Positions 37,515 through 46,853 of a DNA stretch of 64,000 nucleotides are shown here, piece by piece. A model generated the notes under the pieces. The model was not told the origin of the DNA, made no database searches, and worked only from the letters and a program-made list of their open reading frames with translations. The DNA is from JAFNAG01 sp963824985 (GTDB taxonomy: Bacteria; Acidobacteriota; UBA6911). The stretch lies in contig CAWGRQ010000031.1 of assembly GCA_963824985.1 (NCBI GenBank), positions 186,001 through 250,000 of the forward strand. The letters run 5' to 3'. The position numbers and the translations under genes are program-made. Within the stretch, counting starts at the first letter, position 1; each line of letters opens with the position of its first letter.

Positions 37515-38603
37515 TCAGCGGCCCATCAGCAATGGCGACAGGCAGTAATTGGACGAGTTCGTGCGACCCGTGAGTTTCTTCCGCTGCTCTCCATCCAATC
37601 CAACGGAGTATATGTTCCAGGCGCCCTCGTCATTGGAGCAGAACAGCACCCCTTTGCCGTCGGGAGTGATCTGGCCATTCATGGCGCGGCGCAATCTCGC
37701 CGAGAGCAGAACCTGCTTCTTCCCCTCCAGGTCGGTCAGGCGCACGCTGTTCTCCAGCTGGAGGAGGAGCATCGTGCTGTCAGGAGACCACTGCACATAG
37801 TACACTGCATCTTCGGCTACCCGCCTTTTGCCGGTACCGTCAGCCGCAATCACATATACGCCGGCATCCTGGGCGCCGGCGCCGCTTTTCTCGTATGCGG
37901 CGTAGGCGATGAGTTTCCCGTCCGGAGACCATTTGGGACGGCAATCGATGGTCGAGGCATCCGTCAGGCGGTGGCTCTGCCGGCCATCGGCACTTATCAG
38001 GTACAGGCCGCCGTTTTCCTCATCCCCGTAGCTCACCGCCAGCCGCGTGCCGTCGGGGGACCAGGCCGCGGAACAGTTGCGCCCGGAGCCCGGCAACCGG
38101 GTCGTCCCGCCGGTCTGCAGGTCAACTATATATATGGAAGCCGTGGGATTCTTGGTTCCGCTCGTTACTTCCGACGAGTCACGGTCAGGACTTTCATAGG
38201 CAGAGATGACGAACAACTGCCGGCCATTCGGCGCCCATGCGAAATCGAATATGGGAAAATCGACCAGCCGTTTCACATTGTTCCCAGATGAATCCACTGT
38301 GTACAACAGATACTTGTACGGCATGAGGTACTTGCTCAGAATGTCATCGTCCTGAACGCGGACAGTAAAGAATGCGATCCTTTTCCCGTCCGGAGACCAG
38401 GAAGCGAAGCGAAGCTGAGCATTCTTGTCACCGACGAGACGTTTCGCGCCGGTAGTATCGGAGTTCATGACATAGATGCCGGACTGCCCTGAGATGCTGG
38501 GCACGTATGCGATGCGAAAGCCTCCCGGGCCTCCGGGGTGCTGCCCGCATGCCATGCAGAGGAGAAACATCCATGGAGCAGTTCGTGAGATCAGTCTACG
38601 CAC
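37515..38603 (-). CDS. TolB-like beta-propeller lipoprotein
   Basis: This 362-aa protein has a lipoprotein signal with lipobox LCMAC near residue 20. Six or so WD40-like PD40 repeats are marked by WSPDGKRIAF, WAPNGRQLF, WSPDGTRLAV, WSPDGKLIAY, WSPDSTMLLL and TPDGKGVLF. It is predicted to sit at the envelope as a binding or scaffold propeller. No Tol-Pal genes are adjacent, so it is not the Tol system TolB itself. Confidence 0.88.
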   Translation of the reverse strand: MRRLISRTAPWMFLLCMACGQHPGGPGGFRIAYVPSISGQSGIYVMNSDTTGAKRLVGDKNAQLRFASWSPDGKRIAFFTVRVQDDDILSKYLMPYKYLLYTVDSSGNNVKRLVDFPIFDFAWAPNGRQLFVISAYESPDRDSSEVTSGTKNPTASIYIVDLQTGGTTRLPGSGRNCSAAWSPDGTRLAVSYGDEENGGLYLISADGRQSHRLTDASTIDCRPKWSPDGKLIAYAAYEKSGAGAQDAGVYVIAADGTGKRRVAEDAVYYVQWSPDSTMLLLQLENSVRLTDLEGKKQVLLSARLRRAMNGQITPDGKGVLFCSNDEGAWNIYSVGLDGEQRKKLTGRTNSSNYCLSPLLMGR

Positions 38604-38716
38604 CGGGGCCTCTTACCTCAGGAATGCCAACGGATCTGCTATCTTCACTTTTCTGAAGTATATCGAGTCCGCCCCCAATCCGAAAAGCAAATATTCCGGC
38701 CGGAGCTTGATCAATC

Positions 38717-39009
38717 GCATCTGTTTAGCCGATGCTGAACAGCAGAACGCAAAGACGCAAGGACGCAAAGAGATTCCTTTCGGTTCGCGGGCATGGGCGG
38801 CCTTCGGCCGCATCCTTGGGCGAGCCGCGGGAGAAAGCGCAATCCTCCTGAGTAGCCGCTGCCCGCGCTTTCTCCCGCGGCTCGCCCAAGGATGCGCCAG
38901 CGCGAAGCGCTGCGCCCACGCCTGTTGCTCAGTGTCGATCTTTGCGCCCTTGCGCCTTTGCGGCTTTGCGTTTTGCTTCTTCATCCATTTGATTTGGCTA
39001 AACAATTAC
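38717..39009. mobile_element. MITE-like element, copy 2 (293 bp)
   Basis: The ends are GCATCTGTTTAGCC and GGCTAAACAATTAC. A perfect 8-bp duplication GATCAATC flanks it (38709-38716 and 39010-39017). The internal layout matches copy 1 in the opposite orientation: subterminal CGCAAAGACGC runs and a central GAGAAAGCGC hairpin. Confidence 0.93.
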
Positions 39010-39033
39010 GATCAATCAGGCAAGGGGTAATTT

Positions 39034-40102
39034 TCATCGGGAAGGGACGGTCGCGCGCGCCGCGCCCCAGCCGTCGGTCCGGCTGCGGACATAACGCAGG
39101 TCGCGGAGAATCACCGTATGCGATCCTTCAGAACTTTCCTCCACCTGGACAAAAGGAAAGCGGGCAAACCTGGCCATGGCAGCCATATTGTCCTGAGAAA
39201 GAGACTCCCGATAATAGCGATTCTCCAGATTCTTGTCGAATGCCTCAAACTTCGGCGGCCGGCTGGACCAGTCCCGGAGATTAAAAGCGGCTACGTAGTA
39301 TTTATCCGCGGCTTCCATGATCACGAACCAGTTCCCGATCGAGGCGGGCCGGCCCGGCAGAACATCAATCTCCCGGATTCGCTCCGCGACCAGTGCCGGC
39401 CCGGATGCACGCGCGGCGTTCACGACAATTCCGCGGGCCCCGGCCAGGCCGCCCACATAAATGAAGAAGGCCAGCCAGGCCGCTCTCGCCGGATTGAAAC
39501 CGCGCGAGCCAAGAAACCGGCCGATCCACAAAGCCGCCGGAACACTTAGAATCCACAGCAGACCCTGCGCGGGCGGGACGAGAACCGCCGACCAACAGCG
39601 CCAGGATCGATCCGAGCACCGCCCAGCGGATGCGGCCCCGCCGCGAGGCTGTCATCAGGAACGCGGCGCTGCCGAAAATAAGCCAAAGCCAGGGATCCAC
39701 GATGCTGAGGAGATCGCCGTAATATTTGCGGCTGTTGAAAGGCAACCACGGCCGCAGACCATAATCATTCAGGAAATCAAGCAACGGGTGAGAAAGCAAT
39801 CCGAGGAACGAAACATACCAGAGCGGGAAGAGCTTCAGCCGCTCACGGGCGCCCGTTCGCCTGATGCGGCTCACAATCCAGAATGCGCCCGCCAGCCCGA
39901 CCGAAAGCACCAGGATGCCGGCTGCGCTGTGGCTCACCCCCCGATGAGAGTCGAGATAGTTTGCGCCGAACAGGCTGCCGGCCACCTCCACGTCGGGAAG
40001 ATTGGCGCCGATCATCAGCGCCGCGGTGGCGTACGGGGTCGTCTTCTGTAATCCGGCCTTGCTGAGCGAATAGCCGACCAGCGTGTGCGCGATGTTCTCC
40101 AC
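39034..40102 (-). pseudogene. YdjM/LexA-binding-type membrane metal-dependent hydrolase, one frameshift
   Basis: The N-terminal part has the family layout MENIAHTLVGYSLSKAGL, IGANLPDVEV, DSHRGVSHSA and GLLSHPLLDFLNDYG, with conserved His and Asp residues between transmembrane helices. Near 39587 the frame changes; one frame over it continues as a hydrophobic helix (VLVPPAQGLLWILSVPA) and a soluble C-terminal domain to 39034. Family members are inner-membrane hydrolases of poorly known substrate. Confidence 0.82.
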
Positions 40103-40294
40103 GGGAAACTTATAACACGCTCCCGGAAACCATGGGAGAGTTTCCCGCGGCCGGCAAAATGACCCCGGATGTCACTGCCGTCTTCCTGAATCTTGATGCC
40201 GGCCGGTTGGAAAATCGGGATGGCCCCTTTTTGGCCCCGCGCCTTGGGCGCTCCATCCCACGCAAACGTCGTATCCTGTTTCCTGCTCCTGCCC

Positions 40295-41506
40295 TCAGCG
40301 GGAGAGCAGGTTCTGGCCGGTCACCTTCAGGACCAGGAGCGCAAAGCCTCCGAGCAACTCGTTGGTCTCGAACGTGCAGTGGCCGTAACGGAGTATGGGA
40401 ATGTTCGTGTGCAACAGGAAAGAGCCGCTCAGGAGCGTCTTCAAACTGTACAGCGGCTCGTGCCAATAGGGGACCACGGGATCGGCCGTCGTGTGCATGG
40501 TAACCAGCGGCCGTTTCAGACGGCCCGTGGTCTGATAATAAGCCTGGATGCTTTGCAGGGCAGCCTGATCGGCACGAAAGCGCTCCACTCCGCGGTTCAG
40601 CGCCCAATCATTGGATGATCCGGTGTACCAGCGCAGCGAATTGTCGAAGGGCTGTCCGCCCAGCTTGTCGATCGCGTCATTGGTGGCGAAAATGTCATAC
40701 CAGAGAACATCGAGAATCGTCTGTTCCACGGAAGCGGGATTGGCGGGATCCACCGAAGCCTGCGTTACGCGGAGCAGCTGGCTGGTCTTGCGCGTGTCGG
40801 CAATCGCAGCGTGCACTCTCGGCACATAGATGGTTTCCCAGCCGGCTATCACTTCAGGCGCAACATTGCCCGGATCCGCCTTCCCTTCGAACACATTGGG
40901 GAAGTAATAATTGAAGACCACGAAAAAATTTCCGAAGTGGTTGATCTGCTTCCGGAAATCCCCCACCGGCCCGCAACAGGCCAGCCCGCCACTGAAGACC
41001 TGGGGATACTGCTCGACGGCTTTCGTGGTGATCAGCCCCCCCTCGGAAAAACCGGCCAGGAAAACGTTCCTTGTCTGTGGATACTGGAACTTGAATTCGT
41101 TGGCGAGGGACACCAGATCGGTCACCGCACCGGGGATTACGAGGCCGAAATCGGGGTAGCTCGTGGCCGCAAATGCAAAGCCGAAGGGCATCACGGCCTG
41201 GGCCACCACCGCGGTCTCATCGGGAAAGAACGGCGGATTCGGCTCGACCGGAGAAACATACCCGTGCGCATAAACGACCAGGCTGCCGTTCCAGGTCGCG
41301 GGGACGCATACCAGATGGTATGCGCTCCCGGAAGCATACATTGCACAACCGGGGAGCGGAGAGGGCTGGGAATTTTCAAATGGCACAACCCGCTGCCCAC
41401 CGGCAGGGCTGGCGCTGACAGATAATCCCAATATCAACGACACAGTGGCAATGACAATCCATGGCCGCGTGAATAGCGAAAAAGCTCCGGGGCGCAAGTT
41501 TCTCAT
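40295..41506 (-). CDS. Secreted alpha/beta hydrolase
   Basis: This 403-aa protein has an N-terminal signal region (VIATVSLILGLSVSASPAGG). It has an alpha/beta-hydrolase fold with nucleophile elbow GFSEGG, a likely Asp in MHTTADPVVP and His in LRYGHCTF near the C-terminus. Substrate unknown; an esterase or lipase role is likely. From 41507 to 41820 no gene is visible. Confidence 0.82.
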   Translation of the reverse strand: MRNLRPGAFSLFTRPWIVIATVSLILGLSVSASPAGGQRVVPFENSQPSPLPGCAMYASGSAYHLVCVPATWNGSLVVYAHGYVSPVEPNPPFFPDETAVVAQAVMPFGFAFAATSYPDFGLVIPGAVTDLVSLANEFKFQYPQTRNVFLAGFSEGGLITTKAVEQYPQVFSGGLACCGPVGDFRKQINHFGNFFVVFNYYFPNVFEGKADPGNVAPEVIAGWETIYVPRVHAAIADTRKTSQLLRVTQASVDPANPASVEQTILDVLWYDIFATNDAIDKLGGQPFDNSLRWYTGSSNDWALNRGVERFRADQAALQSIQAYYQTTGRLKRPLVTMHTTADPVVPYWHEPLYSLKTLLSGSFLLHTNIPILRYGHCTFETNELLGGFALLVLKVTGQNLLSR

Positions 41507-41820
41507 GTTTGGCTCCTTTCCGAATCAAGGCTGCGCAATCTCGAAGTTCGAGACATCGGCAGATCTTTCTGACGTCGCACGATCGCGACATCGGCCCGAG
41601 GGGATGCGGCTGTTTAGGCCGGTCAGCAGCTTATGTTGAGATGATAAGCCCTGTGTTTGTCCAAGACAATGTATATTCTGTGAGATCGGGAGAGGGGTGC
41701 CGCGCCTTCGGCGCTCATTCCCCCGCACTCTGAATGCCCCGGCCTGACGGCGGGTCCTGGGCACTGGCGGCCCTTTCGGGCTTCCCGAGAATGCAGAGAC
41801 TCCGGTTCCAGGGCTTGCGC

Positions 41821-43242
41821 TCAGGGCAATTCCAACACGATGAACCGCAGCTGATCCTCACGCTGGATCTGCAACACAACCGGGCTGCCCGACTGTAGAT
41901 CGGCGAGGAGGCCGCGCAGGGTTTCAAGGTTGGGTACGTCTTTGCCGTTAAGCGAAACGATCAGATCTCCGGGGGCAAGTCCTTCTTCGGAGCCCGGCAA
42001 ACCCGCCACGCGCGCCGCTACGACGACTCCGGCCGGTTTACGCAGCTCCGATATCATCTTCAACACCTTGTCGTTCATGTCGATCGCCAGAATGCCCAGG
42101 CGTGGGACCAGGTTGGCGTTTTCCGAGACCATCTCCAGGAATCGGTTCGGATCGTCGGCCCGTTCGGCAACCGTGACATCGGCATCGACCTTATCGGAGC
42201 CGCGCTGAACGGTTATCTTCACAGCCTCCCCTATCGCATGCCTGTCAATGGTCCTGAAGAACTGCTGCATATCCCGGATGTTCGCACCGTCCACCGCCGT
42301 CACAAGGTCGCCGGGCTTCAACCCCGCCTGATCGGCGGGGCCTCCCGGCTCCACATCCTCGAGGATCACTCCCCAGTCCCGAGGCAATTGCAGGCCGTCA
42401 GCCAGAGGCGGCGTAACGCTGAGCGCCTGAATCCCGATGCGTCCATGGTGCATGTGTCCTGTCTTGCGCAGTTCGTCGTAAATCCGACTGACCGCGTTCG
42501 ATGGGATGGCAAAACCGATCCCCTCGCTCCCGCCGGATTTGGAGAGGATAAAGGTGTTGATGCCGACCACCTGCCCGCGGGCATCGACCAGCGGGCCGCC
42601 GCTGTTTCCGGGATTGATCGGCGCGTCAGTCTGAATATAGACCGCGGGGTCCTCCGGCTTGAGCTGGCGTTCGACGGAACTGACCACCCCCAGGGAAACC
42701 GAGTTCTCCAGCGCCATCGGATTTCCAAAGGCCAGCACAAACTGCCCCTGACGCAGCGTATCCGAATCCGCCAGGCTCATCGGCACAAGTCCCGCACGAT
42801 CGATCTTGATGACGGCCAGGTCGGCCTCCGCATCCATGCCGACCAGGGTTGCGGCGACCGACCGTCTCTCCGGAGGACCGGCGGCAGCGCCACCGGGCTG
42901 CAAGCTGACCTCGTTGAGCCAGACCTCAATGTGTCTGGCCCCTTTTACCACATGGGCATTGGTGACGATATATCCCGCGCGGTCGAGAATCACGCCTGAC
43001 CCGGTCCCCTGTTGCTCGGCAACCCAACCCACAGTCTGCCCCTCCAGAGTGCCGAAACCGACGGTCCGGATCTGGACCACCGACGGGCGCACTCTCTGGG
43101 CAAGATCTGCGATGGAGGTGCTGAGGGTTTCAAAAGTTACCGCGCTGGCCGCCTGGCTCCTGGCCTGGCACGAGCCGTCCGCCGGGAATATCCATAGGGA
43201 AACGAGCACAAGGACTGACAATGAAGGTAGGAGTCGTTTCAT
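41821..43242 (-). CDS. DegP/HtrA-like serine protease with two PDZ domains
   Basis: This periplasmic protease of about 473 aa has a signal peptide (SVLVLVSLWIFPADG). The trypsin-like triad appears as His in IVTNAHVVKGA, Asp in EADLAVIKID and Ser in INPGNSGGPLVD. Two PDZ domains follow (about residues 270-360 and 390-470). It should degrade or refold misfolded envelope proteins. The ATG at 43242 follows GAGGTG; an in-frame codon 15 residues upstream is less likely. Confidence 0.94.
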   Translation of the reverse strand: MKRLLPSLSVLVLVSLWIFPADGSCQARSQAASAVTFETLSTSIADLAQRVRPSVVQIRTVGFGTLEGQTVGWVAEQQGTGSGVILDRAGYIVTNAHVVKGARHIEVWLNEVSLQPGGAAAGPPERRSVAATLVGMDAEADLAVIKIDRAGLVPMSLADSDTLRQGQFVLAFGNPMALENSVSLGVVSSVERQLKPEDPAVYIQTDAPINPGNSGGPLVDARGQVVGINTFILSKSGGSEGIGFAIPSNAVSRIYDELRKTGHMHHGRIGIQALSVTPPLADGLQLPRDWGVILEDVEPGGPADQAGLKPGDLVTAVDGANIRDMQQFFRTIDRHAIGEAVKITVQRGSDKVDADVTVAERADDPNRFLEMVSENANLVPRLGILAIDMNDKVLKMISELRKPAGVVVAARVAGLPGSEEGLAPGDLIVSLNGKDVPNLETLRGLLADLQSGSPVVLQIQREDQLRFIVLELP

Positions 43243-43391
43243 AAGCACCTCGTTTTGTTGCTCACAGAGATCAGGGTGGGGCGGCAACCTTGATGGCGCC
43301 GCTGCCGGCCATTATACGCCGAATGGCATGGTCCTGCCGAATAGTGGACAGCCGACTCAGTCACCTGGACGCCGCAACCAGGATCAGACCA

Positions 43392-44297
43392 TCAGGCGCC
43401 CAATTCCGATGGGCGGATGGATTTGAGGTAGTCGACCAGGAGGCGGTGCTTTTTCAGCTCGGCCCTTCGTGCTTTCTGGTAGATGTAAAAGCAGCCCTCG
43501 GCGATTTCGATCTCCGGGAATAACTGAACCAGAGCGCCGGTCCTGATTTCGCCGAGGATGCTATAGCGGGGCACGAGTGCCGCGCCAAGACCGCTGACCG
43601 CACCCGTAATCATGGCCCGGATGTGATTCACGGCCACAATGTGACGGAATTCGGTTCGTTGGTCGACAGGCAAAGACATGAGGAAGCGATTCCACCAGCG
43701 GCCCGCTTTGTCGAGGGAGAGCACCGGGAAATGCCCAAGCTCCCCGGGCACGCTGATCCTGAATTCCTTGCGGAACCCCGCTGCGCAGACCACCGAATAG
43801 GTCTCCCGCAAGAGGGGCAATTTCTGCAGTTCCGGCAAATGGTGCTCATCGCAATCGATGACAATATCAAGATCATCCTTGAGCAGCGGGGTCAGCAGGT
43901 CGTGACTCATCTGGAAGTCGATCTCGATCTCCGGATGCGCCTTCAGAAACGGCCGGATGTGCTTCATCAGAATACTGCAGCCGAATTCCACCGTCGCCCC
44001 GAGGCGCACCCTGCCGAGCGCAAGCTCCCGGCTTCCGTTCAGATCCTCAAACGCCTCGTCAAATGAGGCGAATGCATCTTCACAGGCCCGCTGTAACCGC
44101 TTCCCTTCGTCGGTGAGCTCGAATCTCCGGCCCCTCCGCGCCACAAGTTGGACCCCGGACGATTCTTCCAGTTTGCGGATGGCATGGCTCACCGCCGACT
44201 GCGTGCGGCACAGGCGGCGCCCCGCTTCAGAAAAGCTTCCGGTCTGGGCAAGCGCCAGAAAGGTCCGGAGCTGAGTGAGATCGGAATTCCAGGGCAT
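43392..44297 (-). CDS. LysR-family transcriptional regulator
   Basis: This 301-aa regulator has an N-terminal winged HTH (LRTFLALAQTGSFSEAGRRL, RTQSAVSHAIRKLEESSG) and a C-terminal periplasmic-binding-like effector domain. It is divergent from the TonB-dependent receptor gene, the classical arrangement for control of that gene and itself. A perfect 15-bp palindrome with a T-N11-A core lies 9 bp upstream of its start. The effector is unknown. Confidence 0.94.
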   Translation of the reverse strand: MPWNSDLTQLRTFLALAQTGSFSEAGRRLCRTQSAVSHAIRKLEESSGVQLVARRGRRFELTDEGKRLQRACEDAFASFDEAFEDLNGSRELALGRVRLGATVEFGCSILMKHIRPFLKAHPEIEIDFQMSHDLLTPLLKDDLDIVIDCDEHHLPELQKLPLLRETYSVVCAAGFRKEFRISVPGELGHFPVLSLDKAGRWWNRFLMSLPVDQRTEFRHIVAVNHIRAMITGAVSGLGAALVPRYSILGEIRTGALVQLFPEIEIAEGCFYIYQKARRAELKKHRLLVDYLKSIRPSELGA

Positions 44298-44305
44298 GAC
44301 GATTC

Positions 44306-44320
44306 ATGAATTTAATTCAT
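44306..44320. promoter_or_regulatory. Candidate LysR-type binding site
   Basis: The perfect palindrome ATGAATTTAATTCAT contains a T-N11-A core (T at 44307, A at 44319), the consensus form for LysR-type regulators. It lies in the divergent intergenic region, next to the regulator start. Binding is inferred. Confidence 0.55.
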
Positions 44321-44544
44321 CTCAGATGTGAAAACAATGAGTTTGATATTCGATGCGGCCCCGGGCAAGAATGGGATGCCTGATGCAGAGGGTCGAGGTC
44401 GCGCAGGACCGTACATTGAGAATCATCATGCCTGCCGGCACAAACAGGCGCGTGCACCCGCAAGTTGTTCCAAGCCCGACCCATTCAGTGGCGGCGCCAC
44501 GCAGTTTTCATGATCCGCTGTTAACCAAGGAGTTTCTGATCGCA

Positions 44545-46461
44545 ATGAAACCATGGCTATATTTCGTCCCTCTCTGTCTGTCTCTGGCCCTCCCGGTCCG
44601 GGCTCAGGACCAGGGCAATCCCAAGAATGATCCGAACCAGGATGAAAAGATCCGGATCAAGACCGAAACGATTACAGTCGAAGCGAAACTGCCGAAGGAT
44701 CTCCCCTATTCTTCGACATCCGAAATCAGGAGCCTGGAGTTCGAGCTCTTCAAGCCCAGGAGCATGACCGACGTGCTTTCATTCACATCGGGGACCTATG
44801 TTTCCACCGGAAACAAGGGTGAGTGGGGAGTGAAGATCCGCGGGCTCGGCACCAGCCGGATCACTCTGCTGTATGACGGCATCCCGGTGTACGAGCCTTA
44901 TTACAATTCCTTCGACCTGAAATCCATTCCCGCCGAGCAGGTCGAATCGGTCAAGGTAGTCAAGGGGGCATCGTCGGTGCTTTATGGCGCGAACACGCTG
45001 GGCGGCATTGTCGATGTCGTTACCAGGCGCCCGGAATCCAATCAGTTCAGCCTGCGCACGGATTACGGCACGAGGAACACTTACGGTCTTTATGCCGACG
45101 GCGGCGTACGGGGCGACAAGGTGCTTTTTACCGGATCGGTTTTCCGCGAAGGCTCCGACGGCTTCAACATCGTAAAAAACGGCAACGCGGAACTGCGCCC
45201 GAACACGGATTACAGGCGCGACAACGTGGCCGGCAAGTTCTTCTATTATCCCGGCGGCGGCAGCGAACTCATGGCCGAGGTCAACTACTACCAGGCCGAA
45301 TACGGAATTCCCACGGCCACCTCGTTTTACCGGGCGAATTACTGGCGCTTCAAGGACTGGCAGCGACTGGTGACGAATCTGGGCGGCAGCTTCCCGATTC
45401 TCAACCGCGGCTACCTGAAGACAAGATTCTATTACGTCAGGCACTACAACGTGCTCGATGCTTATACTTCGAGCGCGATGACAACTCGCCAATGGGAATC
45501 GACCTTCGATAACTACGCCTTGGGAGCCTATGCTCTGGCGATGATGCCTCTTGGAGATAAAAACGACCTCAACGCCAGCCTCAGCTTCCGCGACGACAAT
45601 GTCAGCACCCAGTCTGATTTGAACATGCCGTGGGAGAATTATAATCACAAGACATTTTCGTTCGGCGTGGAAGACCATTTCCGGATCGTGGACAAGTTGG
45701 CCCTGATGGCCGGGGCAAGCCTCGATCACCTGAGCAAGCAGAACGGCGAAAACAAGACCACACTTAACCCTCTCACTGGCGTGAAATTCAATCCCAGGCC
45801 GTACGTCGATCTGCACCTGACCCTGTCGCAAAAGTCGCGGTTTCCTTCCATGAAGGATCTCTACAGCCAGCCCGTCAATGGCGGCAATCCGGATCTGCGC
45901 GACGAAAAAGGGAGAAATGTGGAATTCGGCGCCACTTATGAGAAGGCGTTCATGTTCAGCGCAGCAGTCTTCCACAACCGCATTCGCGACATGATCGAAA
46001 GCCGGATCGACAGCCAGGGAAATCGCCAGAATGTGAATGTCGCCGAAGCCACGATTAAGGGATTTGAGCTGGAGGCAAGCAAGGCGCTCGGCCCGATCAC
46101 TCTTACGGGAAATTACACCTATCTGAATACCATGAATCAAACCACCGGCGACCGCCTCGACCTGATCCCCTCTTCCCAGTTCAACGCCGTCGTGCATTAC
46201 TTCGACCCCCGGTATTTTTCGGCGACGTTCTGGACCATTTGTGCGTCCAACGCCATTGCCCACGGCAGCCGGGAGAATGTCATTATCGATTCCTACACCG
46301 TGTCGAATGTTGCCCTGGAACGGGAGCTGTACAAGTTCGACATCTACTTTAAGGTGGAAAACCTCCTGAACCGGGAATATCTCACCGAGCCCGGGTATCC
46401 CATGAGGGCGCGCACGTTCACCGTCGGCCTGCGGTTCGCATTGGAGGGAAGGGGAAAGTAG
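44545..46461 (+). CDS. TonB-dependent outer-membrane receptor
   Basis: This 638-aa protein has a signal peptide (FVPLCLSLALPVRAQ), a TonB-box-like ETITVEA segment, and a plug domain with VKIRGLGTSRITLLYDGIPV, VKVVKGASSVLYGANTLGG and IVDVV. A long beta barrel ends in a C-terminal aromatic-rich strand (TFTVGLRFA). It imports a metal complex, vitamin or glycan across the outer membrane. The ATG at 44545 has AAGGAG upstream and gives the signal peptide; earlier in-frame codons are non-coding. The gene after the next repeat encodes a molybdopterin-fold protein. Confidence 0.92.
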   Translation: MKPWLYFVPLCLSLALPVRAQDQGNPKNDPNQDEKIRIKTETITVEAKLPKDLPYSSTSEIRSLEFELFKPRSMTDVLSFTSGTYVSTGNKGEWGVKIRGLGTSRITLLYDGIPVYEPYYNSFDLKSIPAEQVESVKVVKGASSVLYGANTLGGIVDVVTRRPESNQFSLRTDYGTRNTYGLYADGGVRGDKVLFTGSVFREGSDGFNIVKNGNAELRPNTDYRRDNVAGKFFYYPGGGSELMAEVNYYQAEYGIPTATSFYRANYWRFKDWQRLVTNLGGSFPILNRGYLKTRFYYVRHYNVLDAYTSSAMTTRQWESTFDNYALGAYALAMMPLGDKNDLNASLSFRDDNVSTQSDLNMPWENYNHKTFSFGVEDHFRIVDKLALMAGASLDHLSKQNGENKTTLNPLTGVKFNPRPYVDLHLTLSQKSRFPSMKDLYSQPVNGGNPDLRDEKGRNVEFGATYEKAFMFSAAVFHNRIRDMIESRIDSQGNRQNVNVAEATIKGFELEASKALGPITLTGNYTYLNTMNQTTGDRLDLIPSSQFNAVVHYFDPRYFSATFWTICASNAIAHGSRENVIIDSYTVSNVALERELYKFDIYFKVENLLNREYLTEPGYPMRARTFTVGLRFALEGRGK

Positions 46462-46557
46462 TGGCGCCGGTTCGGGTTGCCTGGTACTGGTGTTCGTAAT
46501 TACGGCAACATTTTTTCGGACGCGGATAAACGCAGGCCAACGTTCCCCGGGCGCGTT

Positions 46558-46753
46558 GCATCTGTTTAGCCGATGCTGAACAGCAGAACGCAAAGACGCA
46601 AGGACGCAAGGACGCAAAGAGATTCCTTTCGGTTCGCCCAAGGATGCGCCAGCGCGAAGTGCTGCGCCCACGCCTGTTGCTCAGTGTCGATCTTTGCGCC
46701 CTTGCGCCTTTGCGTTTTGCTTCTTCATCCATTTGATTTGGCTAAACAATTAC
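46558..46753. mobile_element. MITE-like element, copy 3 (196 bp, internally deleted)
   Basis: The ends match copy 2 (GCATCTGTTTAGCC and GGCTAAACAATTAC), flanked by a perfect 8-bp duplication GGCGCGTT (46550-46557 and 46754-46761). About 90 bp of the centre, including one half of the hairpin, is missing compared with copies 1 and 2. It lies between the receptor and the molybdopterin-fold gene. Confidence 0.92.
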
Positions 46754-46853
46754 GGCGCGTTTGCACGCGGATCCTTGTTGCGCCACCCGCGTTCATCCGC
46801 GTTCATCATCGTCCTGAGAATACGTTACCGTATTAAGTTCATGGAGGTTCGAT

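Noticed and set aside
44779..46671. 630-codon minus-strand frame opposite the TonB receptor
   Set aside because: The receptor on the plus strand is unmistakable, and the minus frame runs into the MITE; it is a shadow.
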